Origin: Membranipora membranacea
Taxonomy: Eukaryota; Bryozoa; Gymnolaemata; Cheilostomatida; Membraniporidae
Reading direction: 5' to 3'
Assembly: GCA_914767715.1 (NCBI GenBank)
Contig: OU612066.1
Coordinates: forward strand, 35,252,283 to 35,316,282
Length of the DNA stretch: 64,000 bases
Shown piece by piece: positions 50,301-63,600 of the stretch (the first letter of the stretch is position 1; every line of letters begins with the position of its first letter). The notes under the pieces are model-generated. The model did no database searches. It was not told where the DNA came from and worked only from the letters and a program-made list of their open reading frames with translations. The position numbers and the translations under genes were made by a program.

Positions 50301-51543
50301 AACGCTCCGCTTTATTTATGTTGAGTCTGTGAGTTGATTGTGCACTGAAATTGCGTGTAGAGGATTGTATAACAGCACCGCTCTATGCACTTAGACAATT
50401 GCTGGTATAAATCATGAATGCACCATATTTACAGACCTCCCCAAAACCGTTCCTGTGTAACAAAGAGCTGAACTCTTATATTTTATTATTTGATTGATGT
50501 CAGTCTTTCAGGTTCAGGTTTTGTTCATCAAAGGGTTTTCTGTCATTCTTTCCCATAAAATGTAATATCAAAAAGTGTGACCCGATGGTTAGAACATAAA
50601 ATTGCCAACAGGGACATTTGAATAACAAAATAAACAAATTTACTTTACAAAGTCTGGGATGATAATCTCCATAGTTGATTCGCCTGCTATGAGTCACAGT
50701 GTGACCGTATGCTTCCTATTTATTTCACCCAGTCTTTGAACCTGAACTTAGATTGTGTGTTAAAATACATGTTGCTTTTCATCTCAAATTATTTTTACGT
50801 AATTTCTCCAATTGACACATTCATATGTCTCAGATTTGATTGAAGAATTGTGAATGAGAATATCGTGAATTTGAGATGGTGCATGGAAAAATGAATACTG
50901 ATAAAATATCGAAAAGGGTGACCAAAATGTTTAGGATCTTAATTGAGAAAAGTAATTTTCTTTTCCCCTAATAAATGACATGTGTGTAATAAAATAAATA
51001 AATTTACTTAACGAAGTCAGTCTGGGATGATAATCTTCTTTCCTCGATTCGCCTGTTATGACTCATAGTTTGACTGTAGGCTTACTATTCACTTCGTTCA
51101 CCCAGCTAAGTTGTTATGTCAAAATGCATGTTGATTTTCATCTCTATATATTTTTAAACATCTTTGCTCATTTGGAGCTCTTTGACACATCCATATGCCA
51201 CAGCGTCGAAACGACCAGCAGATCCATTTTGCTTGCAGGCTTACATACTGACAATTTTGAGTGGGAATATCGCAAATCCCATAAATTTTGAATTTGAGAT
51301 GTTACCGGAGCTGGATGTGCTTTAACAAAAACTCGGTTAAAGTTCAAAAACTGGCTTTCTTTTAGGAAAAAAATACCTGCATCACATGGGCTTAAACCAT
51401 ACACTTAGATCTATGGTTTAAACTTAACAGCTATACGGCTGTAGAGCTTACCTGTTGTTTTTACTCTTTACATCAGTTAATCGCTGCCCGGCAGCAGATA
51501 TGCTGGATCTGGTACTTGGAGCCGCTGGCATAATTCTTGTCAT
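47341..51543 (-). CDS. Unrecognised basic/acidic low-complexity protein (341 aa)
   Basis: Six coding exons join in phase: 51543-51452, 49802-49609, 48917-48801, 48606-48440, 48059-47854, 47590-47341 (1026 nt with stop). I do not recognise the family. The first 95 residues are Ser/Ala-rich, then strongly basic (GRKHKHKKKKSQK) and then acidic (EEEEAERETDSD). Residues about 96-150 look folded (WSMFSDHVKIVSRSDLFLGE, KKHAKSMFTKISAIQRIKAS). An acidic stretch (SSDEESEAESSEDEEE) leads into a long basic, probably helical region (ERRRATARQHWECIRRYVQ, DRIKQRRNKKMGF, SLNPEQARRQLYEKYGIVP). The C-terminus is basic and ends NYANRKFR. No signal peptide or membrane span. The start is the first ATG after an in-frame stop in exon 1. 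A nuclear or cytoskeletal role is possible but unproven. Confidence 0.75.
50625..51395. repeat. Tandem duplication of about 380 bp in an intron
   Basis: 50625-50960 and 51000-51395 are direct copies with many substitutions: both run through gtctgggatgataat, attcgcctg.tatga, cacccag, atg.atgttg.ttttcatctc and gaatatcg. They lie in intron 1 of the unrecognised gene. No coding role. Confidence 0.7.
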
Positions 51544-52627
51544 ATTATCCTGCCTTCGTTCAAGCTCTGATACAAAGCACTGGGTGCTGGCTATTTACAT
51601 GACTCTGCAGCTCATACAAACGAGGCTGGATACTGATGTGAATGTAACTACACACGTCTGATATATTTGTCTTCTTAATTCTATTTTCTCAAATCTATCT
51701 CCAAAATTCTGACTTGCGCTGCTCTTTATTCAATCATAACTTCGCTCCGCCAACATTCCTCAATCCTTTTTCCTCAACTGAGTTTTCACAGTGGGGTTAC
51801 AGTCTGGCACAGTACTTTAACAGTTGATTGTAAACTCTCTCTATGTATGTGTGTGTGGGTTTATGGCAACTCTCATAAAGACTGTTAATCCTGCCCTGTA
51901 TAAATTGCACCTAAGTTACCCATTCAAACCGATCCATACAGTGTGTAAACAAAAACAATAGCTATTAATTTTAGAAAAATTAAAATTTAATGCACAATTT
52001 ATTTATTACTTTGATGTTAAGAACAAAGGTAAACACTGTAATTGTAATGTCAAAATATTTCTGTTACTGCAGGTCAAAGGCATCGATAATAAGATTGCCT
52101 CGCTGCTCGCTGGAAAACGTTTAATCTCCAGTCAAAATATACCAGTGCCATTTTCATAGCATTAAATATTATAAACCAGTGTTGCCCTACTCAGAATAAC
52201 ACATAATTAAGCCATATCAAAATGTCAAATTATAGGTACACTAAATAGTTAGCGAGTGAGATTGTCCGGCTTCCTGCAGTGGCCTTGCTACAAGAGTTAT
52301 AAAACTTGGCATATATCACATAATTACGTTAACCCAATATTTCAAAGTATTGGATGACTCGGGTTTTATGGATTGTCTTTCATTGTTTAATAAATATTCT
52401 TCATGACAAGATAGCTACAACACCAAATAAATATGAAGAATTTCAAATATTAAAAGCAAAGAAACCAGTGTAAATGTTTCAAAATAGCCTACGGCAAATG
52501 TATATAAAAAATTGGGATATTAAAGTGAAGATAGAGAAGAAAAACACAGAGATCAATCACTTGCAGGCAACAATATGAGATAAATTATATAAATAACATC
52601 AGATATAAACTGTATGAAAATTGAGAA

Positions 52628-55582
52628 TTAGATCTTGTTTAGCAGCTGTTTCACATCATTTATGCTGGACGAGGAGGTGAGGGTCGTCTCCACAATCTTA
52701 ACCCTGTGATGTTTAACATCTTCTAGACCTAAGGCTTCTTTAATTTCTGTAGTGTCAGCAGCATTACTCAGATCCTACAAGATGCCACAGGTTTTTATAA
52801 TTTGCACTGCAGAATCATATCTCATCAAATCATGGTTGAGCACATGATACAACCTTACCAATTTGAGCCTCGTCACGTTTACAAAAGCCAAAGGGTTAGA
52901 TAAGGCAATACATTATGAAAAGAATAATTGAAAAAACAACATAAATATTTGTTCTGGAGTTTCTTCGGTCAAAGTTAATGCAAAATAACAAACACAGGTG
53001 CACAATAAGATAAGCTGGAATGTGCATCGTCCGATTGATAAAAGTTGTCATCCCGTTTTCATAGTGCAAACAACTCAAGTATATACAAAATTTTCATCAT
53101 TGAATGTTCAACAACATTATTTTCTGCACATATTCAGCAAAATACCATCATAAGATTGAATTATGCACATATAAGAATCAATATTGCATTGGATGAGCGC
53201 GGAATGTTTAGCACAAACAATGTTGACAGGCAACCTGCAGTTACAGAGATAAAGCGCTGCTAAGTACAAGACAAGAAAACAAACCTGCTTATTTGCTAAA
53301 ACAAGGAATGGCTTATGTTCAAGTCTGGGTTCACCGAGAAGCTTATGCATCTCATCGTAAGCTTGTGGGAATCTTTTCCGATCTGCTGAGTCAATCACGA
53401 ATACCAAAACTTCAGTATCCTGTATGAAGTTAGGCCAGTACTTCCTTACTTTATCTGAGCCGCCAACTATGAAAATCAAACAAAATACACTATTTTTATA
53501 TGTGACCAAAGGTTGGGCTTAGATTACCTTCATTGCAATTGTATGTATGTATGTATTTATTTTTTTCCTCCTAAAATCAGCAGTGTGATGTACTGGAGTG
53601 AATTCCACTAGAAGAAAAAGTTAGCAGTAAAACATAAAATGATAAATATGTTTATTAAAAATTATGTTAAAAATTAGAGTATTTATAAAAAAAGGTATTT
53701 TGTAGCTTCTCTGTCCTACAGCGGGGCATCTGGGCATTACAGGCATGTACCTGTCATCTTGCACTCAACATAAAACAATGAAATAGGTAATATCACAACA
53801 AAACATTTCTTTATTTATATTTGCCGTAACTTTTGTTTTCTGGCCACACATCAGGCAGCGTTACTTTGCATCAGAACAGTTATATTACTTCAGTATTTTC
53901 AATGTGGCTGTAGTTTTCTCTGGCTTTTGGGTGAGGCAAGCCACCCTTTACCTCATTGAACAAACTGGTTTGTGACATTCAAAAACTTTGTCATCATGAG
54001 GAGACAATTCCAGTCTTATGAGCAAAATCAACATCCCTTGCCTCTAGCAGGTAGGGTGGGAGGTATATCCCATCCTCCCTACCTCCAGGGAGTTTGAGAC
54101 ATGGCCCAAACATCCTGGTGCCTCTAATACTGAGGTTGAGTACCACATATACTCGGGTAGGGATCGATTGTTTGATTACTCTGTCTCAACCTTCAGGAGT
54201 AGGAGGTGGCTCAGTTGGTTAGAGCGCCTGCCCTTTAACGCTGCTGCGGTCTACTGACTGCTGGGCTCATATGACGCCCCAGATGTGCTCCGACCTGCCT
54301 GCAAACTGAGAGCAACTTGGCATCGAATACGGCGGCCGCGCCCTTAAGGCACTGATATAACCCACAACAATATAGAGAAATCTAGATGACTACTACACAA
54401 GATAAGGTGGGTTCGAGGCCAATTTCAGAAGGCAGAGTAAAGCACACCTTTATCTACTACTCATGTCACCTTGAGAATTAATTCCCAATTTAATAATGCA
54501 ATAGTAAACCGATCCTACAATCCTACGATCCTACAGTCCGGAGTGATAATAAACATTTGGTACTTTTTCAAAATGTGCATCAGTTAAACAGGAGCCAGCT
54601 AAGACATAATAAGGACAGGTATGTACATTATAAGGTTCTACTCACTCTCCCATATATCTAGGTTACTCTTAGATTTATCATTCTGTATAGTGATAACGTT
54701 GAAGCCCTCAGTAGGTTGGTGAGTGGGAGGAGGGGTCTGCTGTGATAGTGCAGAAAGGAGACATGATTTACCGGCCTGATCTAATCCCAGGACGAGAATA
54801 CGTCGGGGTAACGGCTCATCACTATCCTTCTAAGAATGAAATGATAGAAAAGAAACGGAGTAAACAAACATATGTAACTGTGCAAAGAATGGGATGTACT
54901 TTTTACGTGGGGCTATGTTCTAGTTACTGTTAACAAAATACGGATATGAAAGAACCTATTTGGTTATTATCATCTTCCAACCAGTCTAGTGGTCATGTAA
55001 GTGGTCAAGGCCTCGACTTGCACGACTACTGGACTTGCAAAAACTAGAGCAGGCCTGCGACATAAAGTCATATACATGTATTGATGGCTTTTCACCATGA
55101 TAGGCCTTGCTAGTACATATTAATGACACTTTTGGTCTTCACAGACAGTGGCGCTAGCGCTTACAACTCAGCTACAGAGAACTTTATTTCACAAGTTTTG
55201 ACTCTCAGTACGATGAGCAATGGTTCCCATGTGAGGCTATCGAGCTATATCAGTCAAAGGGGACAATGAAATTTTGCAGAATCATTATCTTCCTTTCTCT
55301 ATTCAGAGAGTTGTCACTACTATCTTGCAATATGAGTTTCAAAATTTTAAATTTATGAAGATCATGGCAGCAAGTGAGTGACCATACTTATTCTGTCATG
55401 ACAAAATCCGTGTACTACAGAGTTATAACTTAACTCACATCGTCAGAGAAGCCCTCGTCGGATTCGGCAGGTTTGGTATCAGCACCAAAATGTCTCCTGT
55501 AGAGAAGATATGCAGAACCTGCAATAAAACCTCCTGCCGCCAGTCCGATCACAATCTTCTTATATCTGTCATCATCTAGCAT
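52628..55582 (-). CDS. ARL10-like membrane-anchored small GTPase (218 aa)
   Basis: Complete ARF-like GTPase. Exons 55582-55439, 54829-54646, 53466-53285, 52774-52628 join in phase (657 nt with stop). An N-terminal hydrophobic segment (KIVIGLAAGGFIAGSAYLLY) anchors it, as in ARL10; there is no glycine-2 for myristoylation. A short acidic spacer leads to the G domain: P-loop GLDQAGKS, switch I PTEGFN, switch II box spliced as WE/IGGSDKVRKYW, NKQD spliced across exons 3 and 4. The switch II glutamine of canonical ARFs is serine, which is also how I recall ARL10 (EIGGS), so GTP hydrolysis is probably atypical. ARL9 is the main alternative. Introns 2 and 3 are large; intron 2 holds a SINE (54194-54360) and other repeats. 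Same direction as POP1 upstream. Confidence 0.88.
53540..53740. repeat. Dispersed repeat, second copy
   Basis: Partner of 5655-5910: same T-rich start with tttttttcctcc, then gtactggagtgaa, then ctgtcctacagcg. It is preceded by a TATG microsatellite. In intron 2 of the ARL10-like gene. Confidence 0.55.
54194..54360 (+). mobile_element. tRNA-derived SINE (copy 2)
   Basis: Plus-strand copy of the SINE at 12992-13168: head AGGAGGTGGCTCAGTTGG then TTAGAGCGCCTGCCC, body GCTCCGACCTGCCTGCAAAC, end CCTTAAGGCACTGAT. The B-box part of the head is deleted here. In intron 2 of the ARL10-like gene, antisense to it. Confidence 0.8.
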
Positions 55583-57629
55583 GATGAATCAGCGTACCCA
55601 CAATTCAACTAGAAATACAAACAGTTGCTGGGTCTCACAAAGAAGTCTTTGAAATGATACTGTCCCAGCAGGGGAAGTTGATATGACTAATTAGGTGGCG
55701 GTCACGCTAGCTGATCGATGCAAAGTGCACCCCTTATCTTGAACCTGAATTTTTCTATATCACCTGGACACTTAACGATTTTAAGGGACTCATATTGGTT
55801 GAACCGCATTACTTCACATAACTGAGGCTCACAGGTTATGACATCATACAAGTCGCATGTAGAAGAACCCACATCACAAGGTATTCAATTCGATCGGATA
55901 TAGCCTAGCGATGTTCGCTACGGCAATCAATTGAATAATTAGATGTTATCAAATGTGAGGGCCTCTGTTAGTACTATTTTGGACCAAGTTCACCATCAAC
56001 CATCCACAAACATTAGCATTGGTTGCCAATGGTTGATAGGCCTTCTTTGGCATAAAATACATGCAAGGAAATCCAAGGTGCCTATGATGCTACAGTAGGT
56101 TAAGTACAGTTGCCTGACCATTGTAAATCAACAAAGCGTATGTTATAGATGCCCAAAAGAAAGTCTAGCAAGAGGGTAAAAATTAAGTCCCTCATGGTAC
56201 CTAATTATCATGCATCATAAAAGATTGTGTGGGGGTAAGTGACAATAAATCCACTTACATGAAGTTGTGTGATATTGTTGAAATGAATGAATGCTGAGTA
56301 ATTCATTTGTTGGCCAAACTAAAAGAATTGAAAAGAGAAAAGTTCAATTTATAATAATAATTCTTGTTTTTGTATGCTGAAGTAGATAGCCCACACAGAC
56401 CTGTGAGATAGCCTCATATGATGGTAGCATAACACTAGGATACATTATTATGATTATTGGCAGTGGATTAAAAGTCTTTTTCTTACCGTATCAGGTTCAA
56501 AAATCAACTAATGCAGGCTGCAGTTAATTATCTTATTTGTTCATTTGGATTTGTTTATAAAATTACCAACAGGAAGCAGAAACAAATGAGATAAGTTGAT
56601 GTTGAGAGCAAGATTCTGAGCCCTGATTGGTTACTAATCACACATTGGTTTGGAATCTCAAATCTGAGCAGATAACTCCTAATAAAAAGTTCAATGTCTT
56701 TTCGCCTCTTACACCAGGGAGTTTGGGACTCCCTGCTCAAACCATGTCCAAAACTCCCTGGTTACACCCTCCCTGCTGTACCAAACTCCCCATCACCACC
56801 AGGTTTCAATGCAAGGCTGCCAATATTTTTTTGGAAAAGAGTAGATTTCGTTGGAGATATAGATGGCGTGGGGTCCCTGGTTACTTCAGTTCAATTATCA
56901 AAGAAAGCATAGATTGTACCGAGTCATATGTTAAGCCTATCTATCCATATTATAAGAGCAGGTCGGGGGATAACAGAATAATAATTTATTGAACTTTATG
57001 AGGAGCGCTCCACAATCGTATGAATATTGATCGATTGATTGAACTTATTTCTTATTGTCAAAATCACTTCCGATATGACAAACACATAGCAACTTAAACA
57101 TCACAAAACTTTAGTCATGTATTCACTTTAAATGCTATTCTTTGTAATACGTTAGTTGTTATGCACAATGAGTATATCTAGCTTCAACTAGAATTGGGAC
57201 CCTTATTCGACTGACGTATATATAGGTGATTACATAGCCTGTGGTCAGAGAATGTATCATTAATACCCACGAAGAAAGTTAGTCAATCCATCATATATGT
57301 CAGATAGTGAATTGACTGCTGTATCAAGTCACCAGGGGGGAAGTCTCTCAACTTGAACGAGTTAGGGTTTTGAGCGAATATCTGATAATAACTTAGCTTA
57401 AAATCCTAGCTCTTTGGTATTTCAATAAAGCAAAGTTATACACAATTCATGCGCTATACTATAAGAATTTTGAAAACAAACAGTTTCAATGATTAAATAT
57501 GTACTTCCCCCCTCATGATTGACACCATGAAGTGAACAAAGGATGGTGTTTAACTTCTTCATTTACTATATTTCTCTTCATATACCTTATTCAGTTATAT
57601 TCATATTGTGAATCAGCAGTTGAAAAGAG
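55583..57629. other. Intergenic region between POP1 and ARL10-like gene
   Basis: Holds the promoter and 5' UTR of the ARL10-like gene and the 3' UTR of POP1. It includes a locally repeated stretch at 56715-56790 with CAGGGAGTTTGGGACTCCCTG and further CTCCCTG half-sites; a similar phrase (cagggagtttgagac) occurs near 54087. No additional gene supported. Confidence 0.4.
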
Positions 57630-60600
57630 TCACAAGGTATTAAGTGTTGCCCATCTGTACTGTCGGGAATCCACAGACCTTACTAAGCACAATAATCCCG
57701 ATACTTTATCTGTTTGATATATCATTGTTTTGTTCACTGTCAGTTTGAGCAAAGTCTGAAGGTTAACAAATCCTTTACCCTTTGATGTACCGGTACCCTG
57801 ACTGTATCGTCCATACTTGACAAATCCAAACACCTCTCTATAAGGAGTAAGTCTATCCTTCATCTCCACCACTGTGTGAGTCTCATCGCGTGGAATAACA
57901 GTCTTTGTTTTATTCAGAGGCATTTCAAATCCATATTTACATTTTCCGAGCCTCAGTTCTGAAATATCATCTGTTGTTGGGATACAGATCTCAGCCCGCT
58001 CCTCCGGGACTCCTCTGTTTATCATACTCAGACTAACATGTAGAAGATTACTGTCAGGCATTATATTTACACAATCTGAAGCACTAAAAATAGAAGGAAC
58101 TGAAATGCAAAGAAATGACAAGAATAAGTTTAATGATTAATATTTAATTCAACCATAAGCAGCACAAGTCACTGTTAAATTAGTGTAGGAAGCTAAGTCA
58201 AGAATCCTATAAGGTAAAACAGATTATGGATTGAGTCAGCAGAGAATAGTTTGGTGTAAATATCAAGCTCATACCTAGGCTCTGTGCCATCAGGTTCCAG
58301 CAGCTGTTGGATATTTTGTAGACAACTCAGATCCCTGAGTACTGCAGGTGATGAGCCTTCTATTATCCCGGACCAGTCAAACCTAAAATATAAATTAGCT
58401 CTATCTCTCAGTTCAGTTAACTATGTTTGGAATACAACTATCATTATTGTAACAGCAGACAGATGAATTTATCATATTATAGCAAACCAGGGAGATAGTC
58501 CAAAACTCTAAAGAAGCAACAACCAGGCATCACATTTCAGAGTTGGCCTCTCAGCTTACACGAAGATATAACTCCCATTCAAGGCTTTCATCATGTAAAA
58601 TATGATAAATAAAAGTATCTTTATGTTAATAGTCAGGCCAGTATCAATGAACTCACCTAAATGGAGAGCTTGTATTGAGTTTATCATAGTTTGGTCTCTT
58701 ATTAGGAGGGTATTTGTGATGTTTTATTTTTAATTCTTCTGCATCAGTCAACTCTTGATGAGCGCATATAGCTGAGTCAGGGAAGTCAAGGGGGAAGTGA
58801 GGTATACCCGTCTCAAAATCTATCATTCTACTTTCACGTAATCCACCTGTAAGCATCAATATAATGTATGTGATAGATTGGAGGCTCTCAGCTTGAGATG
58901 ACAATATAATACAAACAAGCAGCTTCAAGTCTATAATAGCAAGGATGACGTTCTCATACTTATAATTAGATTTAAACAAAACCCACTCTGCCCCTACTGT
59001 TCTTTGTTTTACTATGCTGAGTCACAGAAGAAACAATTTGATATGTGAAGCAGTTAAACTTTGTTAAGTTATTACAGGCCTTGTAAATGTTAGTCGTGCT
59101 TAAATATCTCCGACATTTCAGCCCTATTACAGATGTTGTTATCATCACTATAAATATAAACTCACCAGGCCTAGCTCCGGCGTACTGAAACGCCACCCAG
59201 AAAGGTAATCCCCAGTTAGCTGGCAGTATAAGAGTAGCTGATTTCTGGTCTAGTAGTAACATCAGAGGTACACAGCTTTCCTCATCACCTAGTGACAACT
59301 CTGATCCTACAATATTAAAGGGCTAATAACATGTTCCATTTAGTCAATATGAGTCGTACTATTCATAAATGTGTGTTTCTTGAGATATATATCACCCAGT
59401 TGCGAGTCATGGGTCACCATTCTGCACAAAATAAGCGAATCTCAATTCAATTTCGGACAAGCTATACCAATTCTTGTGAGACATCAGTCTAACTTTATTG
59501 ACTCAAGTGGCGACTCATGACTCAAGTCTACTCACTCACATCATTGTATGTACCGTGAGGATTTATTAGTCTGAGCCCTGAGATGGACTCCTTTTCCGCA
59601 TGAGGAAAATTGAAAATACGTCATCTGATTTTTCACAAACTACTATTGAATATTACAAATTCCAATGATGCTTGGTCGAGTGACTAGACGGTCATATATC
59701 GTAAAATGGTTTGCTTATTTATGGAAGTGTAATATTGAATTCTAGCGGTAGTCACGGTTGACACATAGAACGCAGCGGACAGACAGCCACAGTAGACAGT
59801 AGTGATGTTACCTGGGACTAGTAGCTGTGATCGTCTCTTATTGATGTCATACTGACTCATCATCTCACTACTAACTATCCTCCTCACAGAGTCACGCCAC
59901 AAGGGAGAGCGGGGAGGAGGGGCAGGTTCTGAGGCGGGAGGAGGGGCGGGTCCTGATTCATCATTACTGGGTACAGACTTCTACAATACAAGTATGATAA
60001 ACTAAATGTCAACGTGGCCTGTCATCTAGCAAATTGATATATTTGGCTCTTAAAGACCTTTCAAAATGCAACTTCATTTAACTAATATCTTGTTCTTGGT
60101 GTTTAGTGTGTGTGATTTGCATCATATACATGTCACCATCACACTGTCACCATGGCCTCGATGTTGTATGTACTTAATCGATAGTCTGAATTTGCTAACA
60201 GTTACGTATTTTATAAGCCAGCATAGTCAGGATATGAGGTAGACTCTTAACAGACAGCGTGAGGTTGTAGGTAAGGATTGTAAATCTCACCGACTCAGCA
60301 GTTTTCCCAGACTTCTGTTTCTTCTCTTTCTGCTTCCCGATGCTACCATTGGTGTCTTCCGGGGGTAGAGGCAGACCATACATCGATCGTTCTCTTTGTT
60401 TCTCCGCCAATTCTACTTTCTTCTCTCTTACTACATTAATGATAAAAGTAAAAGGTAGAATACAACTGTGCAAGGCTAATTTTCCTACCTTACGTCACGT
60501 TTTGGTATAACTTGAAATTTTGTTGATATGTACATGTAGAGCCACTTCTTATCCTTGATCAAGACTCATTATTACTCACAGTCTGTCATGTGCTTTTGTA

Positions 60601-63600
60601 TTTGAGTCATACAGAGTCTGGGATCCCGAGCTCTCACTGTCAACACTGCACCAGGCGGAGCAGTCCGATGGTCGTAGGACTGTTTAATAGATTTGGTTAT
60701 CTCTCCATATGTATCTCCCAGCTCTTCCTTCCACCAAATATGTGCGCCTACTAAAAGAGTACATTGTTGGATTTCAAATGTATGATGAGCTCCAATTTTT
60801 GATATTGCAGTACATGGAGTCTCTCTGGTTGCAGTTAAAAAATATCTAGATAATCGCACAAAAATACTCGGTTAAACAAACACGCTTTTGATGATGTCAA
60901 CAAAGTTGTTTCAATTTTTAAGTGTCAGCTTTCAGACAATATGGAGACAATCTGTTTGAGATCTCACCAGCTGCTGGATTAGTGGATGATGGTTTGATAA
61001 CTCGATCCAGTGTCTCCAGTGTCTCTCTACCATTGAGCCTGAATCTAATCACTGAGTCTACTAAAGACTTAACAGAGATAGATTTATCAGTGTTAGTCAG
61101 ATCTGGGTACTGTGCTCTGCTGTCTGCATCAGCTTCAGAGAAGTCTTCCTGCTGACACCTCACTGTCAACAAAAAAAAAGAAGGTAATACACTTTAGCTA
61201 TATATATATATATATAGATTATTTCAAAGTTGATGTGATTTAGACAGAAAACATACTCAAAAACTTGACCGATCTGGCTGTCTGTCACCATGATAATTTA
61301 TCATTGATCATAATAATACGTATCAAACACTAGTAATACAAAACATCCTAATAATACGTATCAAACACTAGTAATACAAAACATCCTTGCTGCACACCAT
61401 TTGAGAAATAGCAGCCATCTTCATCAAGCATTGACTGAATGAGACCTAAGTCGAGTTTTTCTTAGGCTGGTACCCTTTGCCCCCGCAGCTTACCAGTCAG
61501 ATGAGAGCAAAAATGCAGGATCAGTGATTTCAATCAATCAATCTTTCAAAATATTTAATAGACGGTTTTCTGAGCTCTGATTTAGGTCTCAATTCTGAGT
61601 TGTCTTCTCTCCAGTTTGGTACTTTTAACCCAGGCCGCATAGGAAAAACGTGCTGAAAAGAGGGTTATCTTGAAAACCGCTTATGATAGGATAAAAATGA
61701 TTTTTGATTCAGAATCTGCAACATTGAAAACTCATATGGACATAGTTTGGGAAATAATTTTGGTGTTTGGATAGTCAATTATAGCATTTTCTGCCTGTTT
61801 TGCGGACAATTGGGCAGAATTTTTCATGATTTTCGTCACTAAAATTAAGATTTATCAACACTCAAAGCTTCCAATGTTTTGGAAACTCTGTCTCCCAGGG
61901 TTTTCAATGGTGCAGACTCTGAATCAAAATTCATTTTTATCCTTATATAAGCGGTTTTCAAGATAACCCCCTTTCAGCAGGTTTTTCCTATGCGGTGTGG
62001 GTTAAAAGTACCAAACTGGAGAGAGGACAACTCCGAATTGAGGCATAAATGAGAGCTCAGAAAACTGTCTATTAGATTGCCATACAATTTTGTGCATCAT
62101 GATTTTTGTTGTTGCTTCAATGAAAAACTCAGGAAAATTAAAAAAAAACTTTGCACAGTCTTAGTTCGGAGAATTTGAGTGAGAATGCTACATAAAATAA
62201 TGTCTCTCATCCTGTGGGTTATTTTTCATGGCTATCATACCATGAAACAGTTTACAGATGATACTCCACACGGTAGGCTGAGCGGTCACATGACACCAGA
62301 GCCATACATGCTGCTGCTGCCACGCGTGATGTTGTGATTGGTTAGTCGGCCTGGAATTGAATATGATCTCCACAGGGCAAATAACAGAGGGAGGATAACT
62401 ATCAGGATCATATAAGGAGCCTCGTAATACTGAGCGGCCGTCACTGTATGTCGATACAGAGTCTGTGTCTAGCTGAGAATCTACCAAAGTACATATAGTT
62501 ATACAAAAGGTCACATAAGGAGAGGAAAGGACTCCATAAAACATCATGTAGGAAAGGCATTCTGTGAGCTAGATATGCAATAAGGCAGTTATGCTATTCT
62601 CAGGAGCCGCCATAATCCAGGGGAGTTATTCCATTAGAATGAGCGGAACCTTTCCAAATCAAACGATCACAATAACTTTGCTCTAATTCCTTGCTCAATT
62701 AGTCTTTCAAATACGCAAATTAGTTCTCAAATTGTTAGAATGTCTATACAGTATAAATAAGGAGTGAGTAATTCGGTAGTAAGGCCTGTTGCAGGGTCTA
62801 GTTCACTCAGTAAAGTTGATATAAAGATAGTGACTGAGTTATTAACTGAAAGAACACCGTAAGCTGTGACTTATATATGCAATTACAAACTTCAATATCA
62901 AAAAAAATTATTTATTGTTGGAACAGGTCATCCCAGAACAATGACCATTTCGAGCGGATAGACAGATAGTAAAGTCGCACATACTAGGTATTAGTTTGTT
63001 GAGTTTGTCGATCATGACTAGTAGAGGAGCCTTTATCTCTATACAGTGTATATATGACTGATCCTGTATAAGACAGTGGTTAGTAGCAGCTCGATACGTG
63101 GCCCGCTCTCCCTTCTCTGTCGGGTAGTGAGGTAATCTATACCCCCACTTCTCTATCATATGAAATCTACATATAACATAGCATCAATAAAGCAACAGTA
63201 GCTGTGTATGCTTAGCTAAGCATGAATCAAGAGAACTTCTTGCTGCATTCATATATGTGATAACATGCGCAATATTTTAATTGAAATCAAATCATATCAA
63301 TCGATAGATTAAGATAGACAAAGTCATATGTATTTTTCCTGCAACATTGCTACCAAAGTTAGATCTAGTTTTAAATGGGTCTCATTTTGATCAATTGATT
63401 GACAGAAACTATAATTCAAAAAAACAAATGAATTCCCTTATGTACCACGGTGATGCTAATATATAGATACCTTTTAGCGTGCCATATATGAGTCTCCAAC
63501 CACCTGACCCTTCTCTGTCGCCTAGTAAACTCAGCTGTCAGATTCTTAGGTCTTCGTTTGTGATACCGAGATGGCTTCTTCGGCTTCCCAGGAGGAATCT

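Noticed and set aside
56555-56992. ORFs on both strands between ARL10-like gene and POP1
   Set aside because: Repeat-rich sequence with CAGGGAG half-sites; no conserved motif and no supported splice sites.
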